The position numbers and the translations under genes were made by a program. The notes under the pieces were generated by a model. That model did no database searches. It was not told the origin of the DNA and saw only the letters and a program-made list of their open reading frames with translations. DNA of 64,000 nt from Sphagnum magellanicum (taxonomy: Eukaryota; Streptophyta; Sphagnopsida; Sphagnales; Sphagnaceae). Shown here piece by piece: positions 1-11,138 of this stretch. Positions within the stretch are counted from its first letter, which is position 1; each line of letters opens with the position of its first letter. The stretch covers positions 9,051,958 through 9,115,957 of the forward strand of contig CM038913.1 in assembly GCA_021904315.1 (NCBI GenBank), written 5' to 3'.

Positions 1-185
1 ACGCCATGCAAACTATTATAGTTACCTTAGCCCACATGCATAAAATGTGAGAATAATATTGTAACAATTACATAGTAGAAGAATGCAAATAAAAGAGATT
101 GACCCTCGTTCTTCCTTTGTTGTTTGAAAGTGGCCATGACGAGTGAGTTCAAGTTGAGCTAACAAAATCGGGTGATTGTGAAGTA

Positions 186-222
186 GTGGTAGTAGTAGTA
201 GTAGTACTACTACTACTAGTAG
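186..222. repeat. Palindromic TAG/CTA microsatellite
   Basis: A run of AGT/TAG triplets meets a run of ACT/CTA triplets, so the tract is its own reverse complement and could form a hairpin. Confidence 0.8.
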
Positions 223-583
223 CATGGTTGCCATTACCAACTTTTTGCTATGCATCATGATGAGCAACTTTAAGAAACCCTTTTTGTGTTGCAACAATAG
301 CACAACAATACGTGGTTGGTTGGTTGGGTTGGGTTGTGTAGAGAGAGGTTGGGTAATACTATATAATGTTATTGACAAAATACAATGTTATAATTTATTG
401 CCAATCATGAGGGAAGAAGAGAAGAAAGTAGCACATTGTGGGTACTTGTGTTGCATGTCTTACTATTATTAGCCTACCCCCCCACCCCCCTCCCCATAAC
501 CCTATTTTTTTCCTTGTAGTATATGGAGCATTGGTAATGAGTGCAGATTCTAATTTGTCATCCAAAGAAAATCTTTTGTTTTG

Positions 584-747
584 CACAATTTGTCATCCAA
601 CAAAGCCCCACCATGTATGTATATGGGTATTCATTCTCCACAATTTGTCATCCAACAATGGCCCATCATGTATACGAATATTCATTCTCCATAATTTGTC
701 ATCCAACAATGTCCCATCATGTATACGGATATTCATTCTCCACAATT
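584..747. repeat. Tandem repeat, 51-55 bp unit, three copies
   Basis: Units begin at 584, 639 and 690, and a partial fourth begins at 741. Each starts with CACAATTTGTCATCCAACAA or a close variant and ends with TATTCATTCTC. The first unit is 55 bp and more diverged. The next two are 51 bp and nearly identical. A weaker fragment (TAATTTGTCATCCAA) lies just upstream near 550. Confidence 0.9.
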
Positions 748-2015
748 GCACCCCTATTGAATATTTATTTACTCCCCCACAATTTTTGCATGGAGTAAGG
801 GGAGTCAAAAGGAAAGAAAAGGAGAAGGAAAAAGGGGTGGGGGGGGGGAATGGGTAAATCAAAAACCTAGATATCTCAAACAATTTCCCTCTCAATTTTT
901 ATTTTCAATTAATGAATTAAAATAATTTCCTTAATTTTTTTTAGTGTCATTTGGTCATTTTTTATAAAAAAAAACCCATGTTTTTTTACATTGCTAAGAG
1001 ATATGTCTTTATATTGAAAAATATTTATTCTTACCCTATTGATATATATTATAATTAGTATACAAGCTAAACTCTAGTTGTTACTTTCATAATAATAGTC
1101 ATTTATATAATTAAAAAAAGTGATTTATGTTTCCAACCCTACCTTTTCATGGCCATATTATTTATATTAAAATAATTTAATAACTTTCTTTTTTAAAGCT
1201 TGTCTATTTAGCTCTTTTACCATGCACATATACATGGGCATGAAAAAGCACGATTTTGAGGTCCAACATAAATAAAAAAGACCTATTGGAAACCATATGG
1301 GAACATTAAAAAATAATAATAATTTTAAAATTTAAAAAAAAACTCTAGAGGGAGAATTTTGCTTAGTTTGGAACCTTGCCCTTTCTCACACTCATAATAA
1401 TAATAATAATAATAATAATAATATATGCTTAGTGTTATAGGTTTTTTTTTTAATGGGGGGAAATTTAACCAAATTTAAACTTTTAAAAAAATTGTCACAA
1501 TATTCTCTTTTTTTTTAAATCACCAAATTTCCCAAAAGAAAAAGAGAAAAGGGATTTTTGAAAAAAAAAAATTGGCTTCATTTGGACTCTAATTTTAATT
1601 TGGTAACATTTTAAAAACTAGTTTATAGTAGGCTTATGCGGCTTATAGAGGCCAGTAGGTTGGTATAGGTACTAACTAGGGTGGGGTTCGGTCACTGTGG
1701 GTTTCATATTAACCGTGGTTAATGGTTCCTGCTTTCTACAGAAAGAGGAGGGGGGACGGGAAGGGAAGACGACGCTCTCGTGGAGCCTTGCAAAGAAACA
1801 ACGAACGTCGGGTCTCTTTGATCTTCCATCGCCGCTTTCTGTCAGAGGTCGGAGCATTTTAGAGCATCTGTAGGCGTAATGGTGAGGTATTAGAGCGCTC
1901 AATTTGAGCCATTTCCGAGCTTCAGAGGTGGTGTAAAGCGGTTTTTTTGGAGCAATTGTTGTTGTTGTTGTTTCGCTGCCTGCGGGAAGAAGACTTGGTG
2001 GTGGCGGACAACGAC

Positions 2016-3285
2016 ATGGGGGAGTGGTTGAGGAAGGTGACGACTCCGTTCAAAAGGATGTGGGGTGCGGTGCATACCGTAGTCCTTCTGAGACTGCATC
2101 CTCACAAACGTGGTACAGATTTTCTTATTTTAATTTCACTTCTTTCTTACTTTCCGGCGGCTGTATTGTTTGTGTGCTGAACGATTTGATTTATTTTTAT
2201 TTTGTGTTCGAGAAACAGCAATTTAGATCCTTTTGGCTGCTAGGAAGAGCAAAGAAGTCTAGTTTTTTGTGGGGAAGGATGAGATCACACTGTAGACGTT
2301 TGATTACTTAGTCTGCCTGCAAATCTACTCATTCTAAGGAAGGTATAGCGTAACGGAAAATCGGTCGGGGGGAGAGAAGAATCATACGAGAGAATTGCAT
2401 AATACTCTCACTATTTCAGGAGTGAAGAGGAGAGGATGACGATGACGATGGATTGAGACTCAGGGAATTTTTCCAGATGAGAGAGAGAGAGTCAAAAGAA
2501 AATCGAGTCAGGAATTCCTGTCGCTCTGTGTTTCTCAGCCGAGTAAGGTTCGTCGTCAGTTGGCGATTGCATTGCAGACCTGAGAGAATTCATAACGCCG
2601 AGCATGATGAATTGCACCTGTGCTCGGTTCTGAATTGATCAAAGGAGCTTTTGTATTACGATTTCGATTATTATAATGTCTTCATTTCGTTGCGGAAATT
2701 GTAGTCGCGCTGGGAACGACGTTAGTACTTATTACAATTACACAGACGAAGCAAAGCGAGAGAGAGAGAGAGAGAAAGGCTGAACTCTCCAACTGTTGGT
2801 TGGTAAATCTCTCTGTTTGTTCCTGTAATTGCAATTTCGAGATTTCAGTGAATGGAAGGCTCCTGTCTGCATGTAGACGCATACAGTTTCCAATCCTTAA
2901 TACTTTGTCAGGCACTTGATGATGTCTATAGAAGCTCCAGCATCATCATCACAGATGTTATTTTGTGTTATTTTGCGTTTGTCTTCCTGTTGTCCAAGGG
3001 AGCAGCCTTCTTCTTCGTCATCAGGTTCAATGTGAAAAAGCATTCCAAGGGTGCATCCTTCTTCTTCTTCTTCTTCTTCATCATGTTGAACGTGAAAAAA
3101 CATTCTGCTGATCGATTGACATCTCAACTTGTGTATGAGCAGGGCAAGGGATTGGGAAGCTATACAATGAAGTGAGATCCTGCCATTATGATGATGTGCA
3201 CGTCATGTGGTCGATGCTCCAGCAATCCCGTTATCCTTTGGGGTCTCCAAAACGTCACTGCCGCATTGCCAGAATCTTCGAGTGA
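2016..3285 (+). CDS. Small conserved plant protein of unknown function, two exons
   Basis: Exon 1 is 2016-2112 and encodes MGEWLRKVTTPFKRMW and a basic stretch ending HPHKR. It stops in phase 1 at donor GTACAG. Exon 2 is 3143-3285 after TATGAGCAG and encodes IGKLYNEVRSCHYDDVHVM, WSMLQQS and a short tail before TGA. The model gives 79 aa. An alternative acceptor six bases downstream (GCAAG) removes two residues and keeps the frame. From memory, land plants have a family of ~70-100 aa proteins with a basic head (P-hydrophobic-KR-hydrophobic-W), an RG-I-x-LY segment and a DVxVMWxxL signature. This protein fits all three; no function is known to me. The 1.03-kb intron carries GA and TTC microsatellites. 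The donor is less usual than those of neighbouring genes, so the exon 1 end is the weakest point. Confidence 0.72.
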
Positions 3286-4601
3286 TGGGTGGACTGGAAA
3301 TCTGAAAAGCATTTCTCTGGATGGACTGGAAATCTCAATATTGAACATCCAGAAAGCTTCCTGTAGTTAGTTGTGTCTTTGAACATCACCATGGTCAGCA
3401 GCTGTGCATAAATTGAAGAAGACCCTTTGCTTCTGAAGTCATGTGCTTCTTCTTCAGATTATGCAATTTTTTGCATTAAAATGTTGTAGTATGGAGCCAG
3501 AAATGGATAGTTTCTATGCTGGCAGGTGTGGATCTCATAAATCAGAAGTCGTACTTTTTCAAGAGCTTTTTTCTCCCTTCCATCAGGGGACTAGATCAGT
3601 TGGATCTTGTATAGACTTTTACCTTCTATTAAATGCATCAAAATGCTCACAAAACTGCTTCCTTCCTCTGTGTAGTTTTCTTCTCTGCACTGACCGACTG
3701 ACTACTACTATTGGTGTTCATGCAAAAGTCTAATGTTTTTCAATCTGTTTTTCTTTGTTCATTTTTGCTTTTGAACCCTTCATATTTTGTGCCTTGTAGT
3801 CACAACTAAGAATATGAGAATTGAGTCTAACTGTGTACTTGAACATATCTGATGAGATTGCTCATGTGACCATTTGCTGCAGATTTTGATATGGATTTAG
3901 GAAATCTAGTCTCCATCTGCATGACTGACACAACAGAGAAAATGGGTACTGAGAGTTGGCAGGTTAGCCAGTGAAGTGTTGAAGACCATGTGAATTCAAC
4001 TGGGAATATTTTGAAGCACAATTGTAGGCTCTTTGCTGTTGTCAGAAGTGATCGTTTGATTGATTGAGTCAGTTTATGTGCTTGCTCACACTTTTTCTTT
4101 ATGCTCAGCTGATGAGAAGATGAGAGATCTTCAGGCTTCTTGGTGCATGTTTGAGAAGACCCTGTAACTGGTACGAGATCTTCAGGCTTCTTGGTGGATG
4201 TTTGAAGACCCGGTCACCGGTAAGAGATCTTCAGGCTTCTTGGTGGATGTTTGAAGACCCTGTTGCTGCTGATGAGATTTCCTACCACATGAGGTTTGAA
4301 CAAAATACTTTCTACTCATCAGGTTTAGCATCAGAATCAGGAATTGACCAACAATTTCCATTGTTTTGTGCTTTTTGCTTTCCAATGAAATTGTGAAAAC
4401 CTCTAGTAGGAAATAAACAGGGGGAAAAAAAACCCAAAAGAACCTCTTCTGTACCTGATACTTTAAAGGGAAACATGACCTTTGGATTTAGGAAAGAAAT
4501 GCCTCCACAACAGTGCATCCTTTTTCGTTGTCTCCATCATCTGCTTGATATTGTCTATGTTTTTCTCTACAGGAGTTCCCCACACTAGCTAGTGTGAGAA
4601 A
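3286..4601. other. Intergenic region between convergent genes
   Basis: This lies between the stop of the small plus-strand gene and the stop of the minus-strand pseudouridine synthase. It probably holds both 3' untranslated regions. I see no convincing exon. A three-copy ~50-bp repeat lies at 4122-4270. Confidence 0.5.
4122..4270. repeat. Three-copy ~50-bp tandem repeat
   Basis: Each copy carries GAGATCTTCAGGCTTCTTGG, then TGTTTGA(G)AAGACCC. The AGATCT marks lie at about 4125, 4176 and 4225, giving periods of 51 and 49 bp. Copies two and three are almost identical. They may be part of a 3' untranslated region. Confidence 0.85.
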
Positions 4602-7600
4602 TCAAATCTGACGCCACCATGGAGGACCAGCTCTGAATATGCAAGGCTCTCCCTCCCATGATAAAACTGATGCCTGCAATCCAACCGCACGTTCAGGTTC
4701 TGGCCCATGCTGTGCCTTCCATATTTCTTCACCTAGCTCCAGATCATCTTCATTTGCAGCTCTTAGTCTATCTAGGAAAGGATCCAAGTTTGGAGATCTG
4801 AGTCGTGCAGCTGCAGCTGGCATGTACACTGAGTCTCCAACCAGAGGTGCCCCCAATGCTGCAAACTGTGCCCGAATCTGCAGGAATGAAACATATGTGA
4901 TTCTCATCTCAGTTAAGTTATGAAACCACTTGGAAGGTATAACCATCCTCACTTGTTCAATCAAGTGTAGCACCTATACAACATTCTATTATATAATAGA
5001 ATTTTTTTAATGGTTTTTAAGTAGAGTATTGGCATCACCCTTAGCTCTACACCAAGAAGATAAAAAAAGTCCTGATTCAAAACATACAAATTGTGTATGA
5101 CAAAAAGTCTGAAAATCCCCTGAGTTCAAAGTCCTTCTAACATCCTTCTTTTGTTCTGAAACTGCTACTGGTGATACCCCTGCCATTTCTTGAGAATTCT
5201 ATGATCATCATGTACTTAAAAAGGTAGTAGTATAACAGAATTGTGAAGACATGGAGACATGCTTCATTACCTGATGTGTGCGACCTGTTAACAGGCGGAC
5301 AGGGCACTCATATGCGTTACTGCAGGAGACCCAGCCACAGTCTCCAATAAGGAATTGTTCCTGTATGGCAGGACTGGGCCAAGGTACTTGCTTGCAATTC
5401 TGTACCTCTAACTCACAATGGAACCAGCCTGCATTTGGCACTGCATGCGCACTGAAAAACGCATCAATGCTGATCACCTTTCCAACTTCTATGGAAATGT
5501 CATTCTAGACTACAGGATGGAAATCTCCTCAACAAGTGACTCAGAATTAGCAATAGAGGCTTGATCAGTGTGCATGCTAGATCAATTTACTGCTCTACTT
5601 AATCTTATGTGATTCAATGCACTGGGTGAAAACCAGTGTTGGGTGGTTCTTTGCTTTTATGAAGACCCCTCTGGTTCTGGTTCTAAAAAATGAAATAGAA
5701 CAGTTCCAGCTCTAGTTCTGGTTCCTCACATAAGAGAATCTGGTTCTGGGTCTGGTTCTTGCCCCAAAAAAATTCCGGTTCCAGTTCTGAAAATCAGATC
5801 TGGTTCCAGATAATCCAGACTGGAACCAGTGGTTATAAACTGCTGGCTAACCTCCAGTTAGCCCCCAGTCCTAGTCATTTTCTTTCAAGAACTCTTTTTT
5901 TCAAAAATCTTGGTTCTGGTTCCAGTTCCCCACATAAATCAAGAAAGGGTCGAATTCTTTTGTGCAGGGATTTAATGGTTTTCACATACATTGGCTTAGA
6001 ATCCGTGGCGCATAACGAGCTGGTTGCATGAAGTGCACATGACGTCCTACAGCTACTGGTGCAGCTGCCAATGCACAGTATTCCTTTTTCACTTTTCTCT
6101 CCTGATTTTGATGGAATACACCACCACCACAAGTGTTACTGAAATCACAAAATTTCTGTAATTCCAAAGTTGATACAAAACTCAGGTAACAGGAAAATAT
6201 TTGCAACAAGCTTTGGTGAATGACTGCCTCTAAAACAGGAGATTATGTGAAAAGAAACAACTGACCCTGAGCAACATGTGGAAATGTGAAGAGAATTGCT
6301 TTGTCTTTGCAAACACTACACTGCAAAACAATAAACCAACAGCCAACCATGTCAGACTGGGAACCACTTGAGACCATAATCTTTGGCTTGCCAGGATGTA
6401 GTAACCAAAACAATATTAGTATTTGTAGAAGACATGGTGATACTGATCATGAAAGATGAGGACATACCATCCTTCAGTGCATGTATCAATCTGATGAGTG
6501 ACAATTAGTGGATCTTTGAGCCCTAATGCCCGCCCCACAAATGTTGCACACATCTCTTCCAGATTGTCAACTGTACCACCCACCTGACATTGGCACATGT
6601 GACATAACATCCGTTAGGGCATTCCCTTGCACTGTGCTCTCCACTCCACACTAGAATTTCATGCATTTTTCTATACTACTGTGAAACTACGGTGGATATT
6701 GCACACATTGCAGAGGACTACACAAAAGCCCAAGAATTGCAACATCCCACTGTGTAACCAGGGCTCAGAAACATACAGAGACACCTGCAGGTTTGTCAAG
6801 GACCACATAAGAGTCTGTCTCAGCTATGATCCTTGACAACCAGTCGATCTCATATACTCTGCACCCATAACAACAACACAAATCAAAAGTAGCTTGTTGA
6901 AGGAGATTGTGCAAACGAACAGCCAAAATCGCACAAGTGCAGCAGAAATTTTTGATATAAAAGCATTGAAATAGGGAAGAATTGTGTTGAGAAGAGTGTG
7001 CAAACAACTATTACTATTTATTGCATTGCTGTCAAGGAAGTAACACTTTTAACAAAAATTGGTTGAATAGGGTCATGGCGATCATGGAAAAATATGGTGA
7101 TTAAGGGAAAGATGGATTGAAGGACCTTGGAGCACGCTTGGGATGGACATGCACCCGCAAATAAGTACCAGTTTCAACATGAAAATCTTCACTTGTAACT
7201 CTGAACACCTTTTGTGCCTCCTTCATGGTCTTCCCTTTCAAGGAAGCCCGCTGTTTCTTCTGAAGGGAACGCAAACGGGTGACCCTATTGTAAAGCTCCA
7301 GCTGCTCAGAAGAAGCTGTGGGTAGGGGAGTAGGACACTCCAGAGCATAATGCATTGCTCCAAAATGTATGAGATCTGCCACATAACTGTCACAATAAAA
7401 AATAATTGTTATCTTTGCCACATATAGATCATGGGTTTTCCAGAAATTGCTGATCCTCTTTGCATATCAATCATGGTTTTGGCAGTAGACAGATCCAAAG
7501 ATTTATAGATGCAGGAGCTTCTAAGTTTTCCATTTATAACTATGTGAATCCTGAGCTCACCATGCTGCTGCACCTATGCTGAGGAAAGGAAAAAAAATCT

Positions 7601-8613
7601 ACCTTTTGTGCTATTATATACCCCCCTCTCTTTCTCTGTCTGAATTATAGTCACAAGTGAAACTTTCTGCAAAATTCTCTTGCAAATGTTTTTGGTGTGG
7701 TTTGCTCTCATTGTGTCACAACTGAAGAGGATGGATGTTTATGGGGGGAGATGATGACTTACGCAGGTGGGAGTGCAAGAGCAGTGGACACAATATCAAC
7801 AATATTGCCCTCCTGTTCAACAAGCATGTGCTCAATTCGTGCAGGTAAAATATGTTGTGTACATGGTAGTAGCCGATTGTATTCCACAGGCCTGGTTGGT
7901 AGAAAAAGAAGCATACAAAACCCACCAAAAGCAAAAAAACTGGTAAGCAGAAACCACAAGACAAATATCCCAAAATGTGAAATGTTCAAGCAAATGCATG
8001 AATGTATGCATGCTTGTGAGCATCACTGAATTCAGAAACAATGCACAATGTTCAAGCATCACTGAATTCAATATATGAATTCAGAAACAACAGCATTTTG
8101 CAGATGGTCATTCTCTCTCTCTCTCTCAATGTTGAAATCCATTGCATACAGATACTAATGGATTTCTCTCTCTCTTTATTCTTGCAGAAATTGTCAATTG
8201 GGGATCATGGATCTGTTGCCTGAAAGATTGATTGATGTGCAAACAAAGAAGGGAAAGAAAAGATCGAAAAAAAATGATAGTCATGAAAGAGTACTTTACC
8301 CTAGGAAGACTGATTTTCGTTGGCTGCTGGTGGAGACTTTAGCCAGGGAAGAGTCTGCAGATGGTGATGTGGAGCTTGCTTGTTGCAGGGCAGCATTGCA
8401 GAGGTCTGACACCACTCTTGTTTGCAGATGATGATGCAAGATGAATCTCATCCTACCACCACAGCTTCCAGTTTTTTGCAAGAGTCCAATAAGCAACCCA
8501 TTTGCCTTGTGCCGCTTGTTGTTGGAGAGTTGTGAACAAGCAAATGGACGATGAGCGCATATGGAATGCAGAAAACAGAGAGGGTTGATGGAATGACGAG
8601 TGGTAACAGCCAT
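4602..8613 (-). CDS. RluA-type RNA pseudouridine synthase, plant RPS6-like, probably chloroplast
   Basis: The product should convert specific uridines in RNA to pseudouridine in an organelle. Exons in gene order: 8613-8300, 7891-7763, 7386-7126, 6858-6777, 6583-6468, 6320-6266, 6101-5990, 5440-5271, 4877-4602. All joins are phase-consistent and give 504 codons plus stop, similar to or slightly longer than Arabidopsis RNA pseudouridine synthase 6 as I remember it. Exon 1 is rich in Ser, Arg and His with few acids, like a transit peptide. Exons 2-3 carry an S4-like segment (YVADLIHFGAMHYALECP). Exon 4 has SYVVLDKPAGVS. Exons 5-6 hold the catalytic region HQIDTCTEG-CVVFAKTK, the Asp being the expected nucleophile. 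Exon 8 ends RLLTGRTHQ and exon 9 opens IRAQFAALGAPLVGDSVYMP, the classic RluA C-terminal motif. The protein ends PPWWRQI. The exon 8 acceptor could instead be at 5428, and the start is uncertain because an alternative leader exon may lie near 9.2-9.4 kb. Confidence 0.9.
5634..5900. mobile_element. Degenerate hAT-type element end in an intron
   Basis: The sequence CAGTGTTGGGTGGTTCT at 5634 matches the reverse complement of the right terminus of the MITE at 32565-32875. After it come many GGTTCTGGTTC and CCAGTTC motifs, and CCAGTGGTTATAA like the MITE interior. I find no matching second terminus, so this is a truncated or eroded copy. It sits in the intron between exons 7 and 8 of the pseudouridine synthase gene. 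Confidence 0.55.
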
Positions 8614-8962
8614 GATGCACAAGCAAAAACCTCACAAAACCCCAGATGCGAGTGAATTTCAATTGCTGCAGCACAATGGAGAAAATCTGGTGATGAAGAA
8701 AAAAAATCCAACAGAATTCAGATGGTTGCAAATGGCTGGGTGGTGTCCAGAAGTTTTTTATGGATGCCGAGCACATATGGAATGCAGAAAACAGAGAGGG
8801 TTTATGGAATGAGGAGTTGTAACAGCCATGATGCGCAAGCAAAAACCTCACAAACCCCAGACACAAGTGGATTTCAATTGCTGCAGCACAATGGTGAAAA
8901 TCTGATGATGATGATGAAGAAGTCAACAGAATTAAGATGGTTGCAACATGAGTGGCGGTGTC
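8525..8962. repeat. Tandem duplication with ~216-bp period
   Basis: Two copies share CATATGGAATGCAGAAAACA (8558 and 8774), AACAGCCATGATGC, TTCAATTGCTGCAGCACAAT (8658 and 8873) and GATGGTTGCAA. The periods measured are 216 and 215 bp. The copies overlap the proposed first exon and the upstream region of the pseudouridine synthase gene. A minus-strand frame stays open across both copies. Confidence 0.85.
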
Positions 8963-9834
8963 CAGGAATTTCTTTATGGGTTTAGGGTTTGCTTGATTCC
9001 CTTCCAGGGGAAGCAAGCAAGCAAGCACAGGAACTGAGAAATGAGCGAATTCCTGCAGCAGTAGCTATACCTACTACAGCAGCTTCAAGCAGTCTGTGAA
9101 AGAAAAAGGGTTGTGGATAGGTACCAGAAATACATACCAGCGAGCGCTGCTGCTGCTGCTGCTGTTTTTGCAATTTCTAAACCTTGACGAGATCTGGTGA
9201 GATTTGTTTCCGAGTTTGTTTTGTTGAGCAAGCAGCAACGAGGCTTGATCCTAGACTGCTCTTGATGATTCGGACATCATCATCAGAAGACAGCCGTCCA
9301 ATTGATGAATTGCTCGCCTTCCCAAAGCCATTGCGTGTCACTACTGTGTGAAGAAGGAAGCTGCAGCTGAGCTTTTCCTCTCTATGGCTTTTGCTTCCAC
9401 CATGAAATGGCGGCATTCGGAACCAGTACTTCCATTCTCTGGAGAGACAGACCTTCAGAACAAGGAACTCCAGACACACAGAGAGAGAGAGAGAGAGAGA
9501 CACACACACACACACACACACAAATGTGAGTGTGTGTGTGTATTTTCCACAAACCTAAAGTTTTGTAGATTAGGCAAATCCGTAGAAGCTGCTAAATGCG
9601 TTTTGGGAGAATGTTGCGAAAGAACCCAAGGAAGGCGGGAGCTATAGTCGATGGCAGGAAGGGTTTAGGGTTTTGGGTTCTTCTCTTAAACCTGTCTAAA
9701 TAATCTTTCTCTCTCTCTCCTCTCTCTCCCCAGAGGCACAGTTGTTCAGATTTCCTCACACCTCTCTCAATGCGTAGAATGCAAACATACAAATGTAAAT
9801 CTGAAAAAATGTGCAAGAATGACCTTGAGGTCTC
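8614..9834. other. 5' region of the pseudouridine synthase gene, divergent from the next gene
   Basis: The region holds the second copy of the 216-bp duplication, a CAG/CTG triplet run near 9147-9163, and adjacent GA and CA dinucleotide runs near 9479-9522. On the minus strand a frame from about 9438 to 9183 encodes a Ser/Arg/Lys-rich, transit-peptide-like segment that includes RLSSDDDVRIIKSSLGSSLV. It ends at a plausible donor (AAG|GTTTAG) and could be an alternative leader exon. No independent gene is supported. Confidence 0.45.
9479..9522. repeat. Compound GA/CA microsatellite
   Basis: About ten GA units pass directly into about eleven CA units, followed by a GTGTGTGTGT tract. The CA and GT tracts together could fold back. 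Confidence 0.9.
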
Positions 9835-11041
9835 GTGAATGGTGGTTGCAGGGTTGTTTCCTCAGCTTGGTGGGTTGCTGCGGGCTTCTTTGGGGTTGGT
9901 GGGCGAGTGGGTTGCTACATTGTTGGGGTTACAGTAGCAAAGTTTTCTGACCATTGTCATCCTGAGAAAGAAACTATCAACTTTCTGGTTTTTGTGGATA
10001 TGACTGTGAGATCCTTGGACTTTGGGCATGAGGATGAATCATACATTCATGAATTTATTTGGTATCAAAAGGAGAAGAAGTCTAAGTTTGCCATCTTACG
10101 GTTGAATCTTGCATGCACTCTTCACAAATGCCACCAAAAATTGTACATGTAACTGAAAATGCTGATCACAGCTTTGCATCATACAAGACATTGGGTGGAA
10201 TTCCCAAGCAATGCATTCTTCAAGTGCATTCAAGCAAGCTAACAGAGTTCAGGTCTGTACTATCACATTATTTGTGCATATTTAGAAGCATTGTTTCTTT
10301 AGCTTCATGTATGTGTTTTGTGGACAAGGTTTATCTGAGAATGTGGAGGACCCATATCATAGATTCTAGCAGGGAACCAAACCTTCTGATAAATGTGTAG
10401 ATTGCAGCAGAAGCTGAAATGTCTAGGATCTGTGCTGGAGAGAAGTCAGTGATTGTGCTTCCAAGGATGCAGTTTTTCACTTCAATGTTCAGAGATTTTG
10501 CATTGTTAGAGCTGTTGTTGTGCAGTGACCCAGTGATCAACTCTGGAGTTCAGCAGCTGGGCTGAGGGAGGAAAACGAGGACATCATTTGCAAATCACTA
10601 CACCAGATTTATTCAGACGAAGGGGAGTTGAATCTGAGGCTTGAATTCTGTCACAAAGGATGTTTCAAGAGACAATCTCTCCTACAGCAACATTGCATAA
10701 AAGATTCTACTACTACTATCTTCCCCTTCCTCACAAAGCTGTGGATTATGGAATGTATGGGTGACAGTAAGACATTTTACATGATGGCTGCTGGCAAGCT
10801 GGCTGCAATTATTGTTCTTGTTCTCTTTGGTTTCTCCTTGAGATGAAACATGTGATCCCTTGCAGATCTCCTCCTTTATGATCATGACTTCTGAACTCAA
10901 AGCAGCCTGTCACATCCACCTTGCACAAACATTTTTGAACAAGGGGAGAAAAAGACAAAATCTCAGGAATTTGCTGGAGAAGCAGCAAATCCTGGATCTT
11001 ATCAAGGATCACCTGCATTCTGAAAATATCATCTTTGTTCA
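9835..11041 (+). CDS. Unidentified cluster of exon-like segments, possibly a decayed gene
   Basis: I do not recognise the product. Four plus-strand segments look protein-coding. At 9940-10140, one frame includes SLDFGHEDESYIHEFIWYQK. At 10128-10252, another frame includes SFASYKTLGGIPKQCILQVH and KLTEF before a donor-like CAG|GTCTGT. At 10408-10562, after GATTGCAG, there is EMSRICAGEKSVIVLPRMQF and FRDFALLELLL, stopping at TGA 10563. At about 10573-10700 there is ENEDIICKSLHQIYSDEGEL. A last segment, 10868-11041 after CCCTTGCAG, reads EKQQILDLIKDHLHSENIIF before a donor-like CATG|GTGAAG. The phases of neighbouring segments do not join cleanly and some frame changes have no obvious intron. It is either a gene with exons I cannot place or a pseudogene. 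Confidence 0.3.
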
Positions 11042-11138
11042 TGGTGAAGGTACAATAAGCTGCATTGGAGTATTTTACTATCTACCTGTGTGCCAAGGAG
11101 GAAACCATCACTGGAGAAGAATTTAGTATTCGTTAGCA

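Larger units (their letters stand above)
1..1690. other. AT-rich intergenic DNA with short repeats
   Basis: No supportable gene. The stretch holds a TAG/TAC palindromic microsatellite near 189-218, a 51-55 bp tandem repeat at 584-747, homopolymer runs, and an ATA microsatellite near 1394-1423. The short open frames here are low-complexity or run through the tandem repeat. Composition changes to a more balanced GC content at about 1690, where the first gene island begins. Confidence 0.6.

Noticed and set aside
438..895. Overlapping frames on both strands through the 51-55 bp repeat
   Set aside because: The repeated peptide simply follows the tandem repeat, which is open in several frames.
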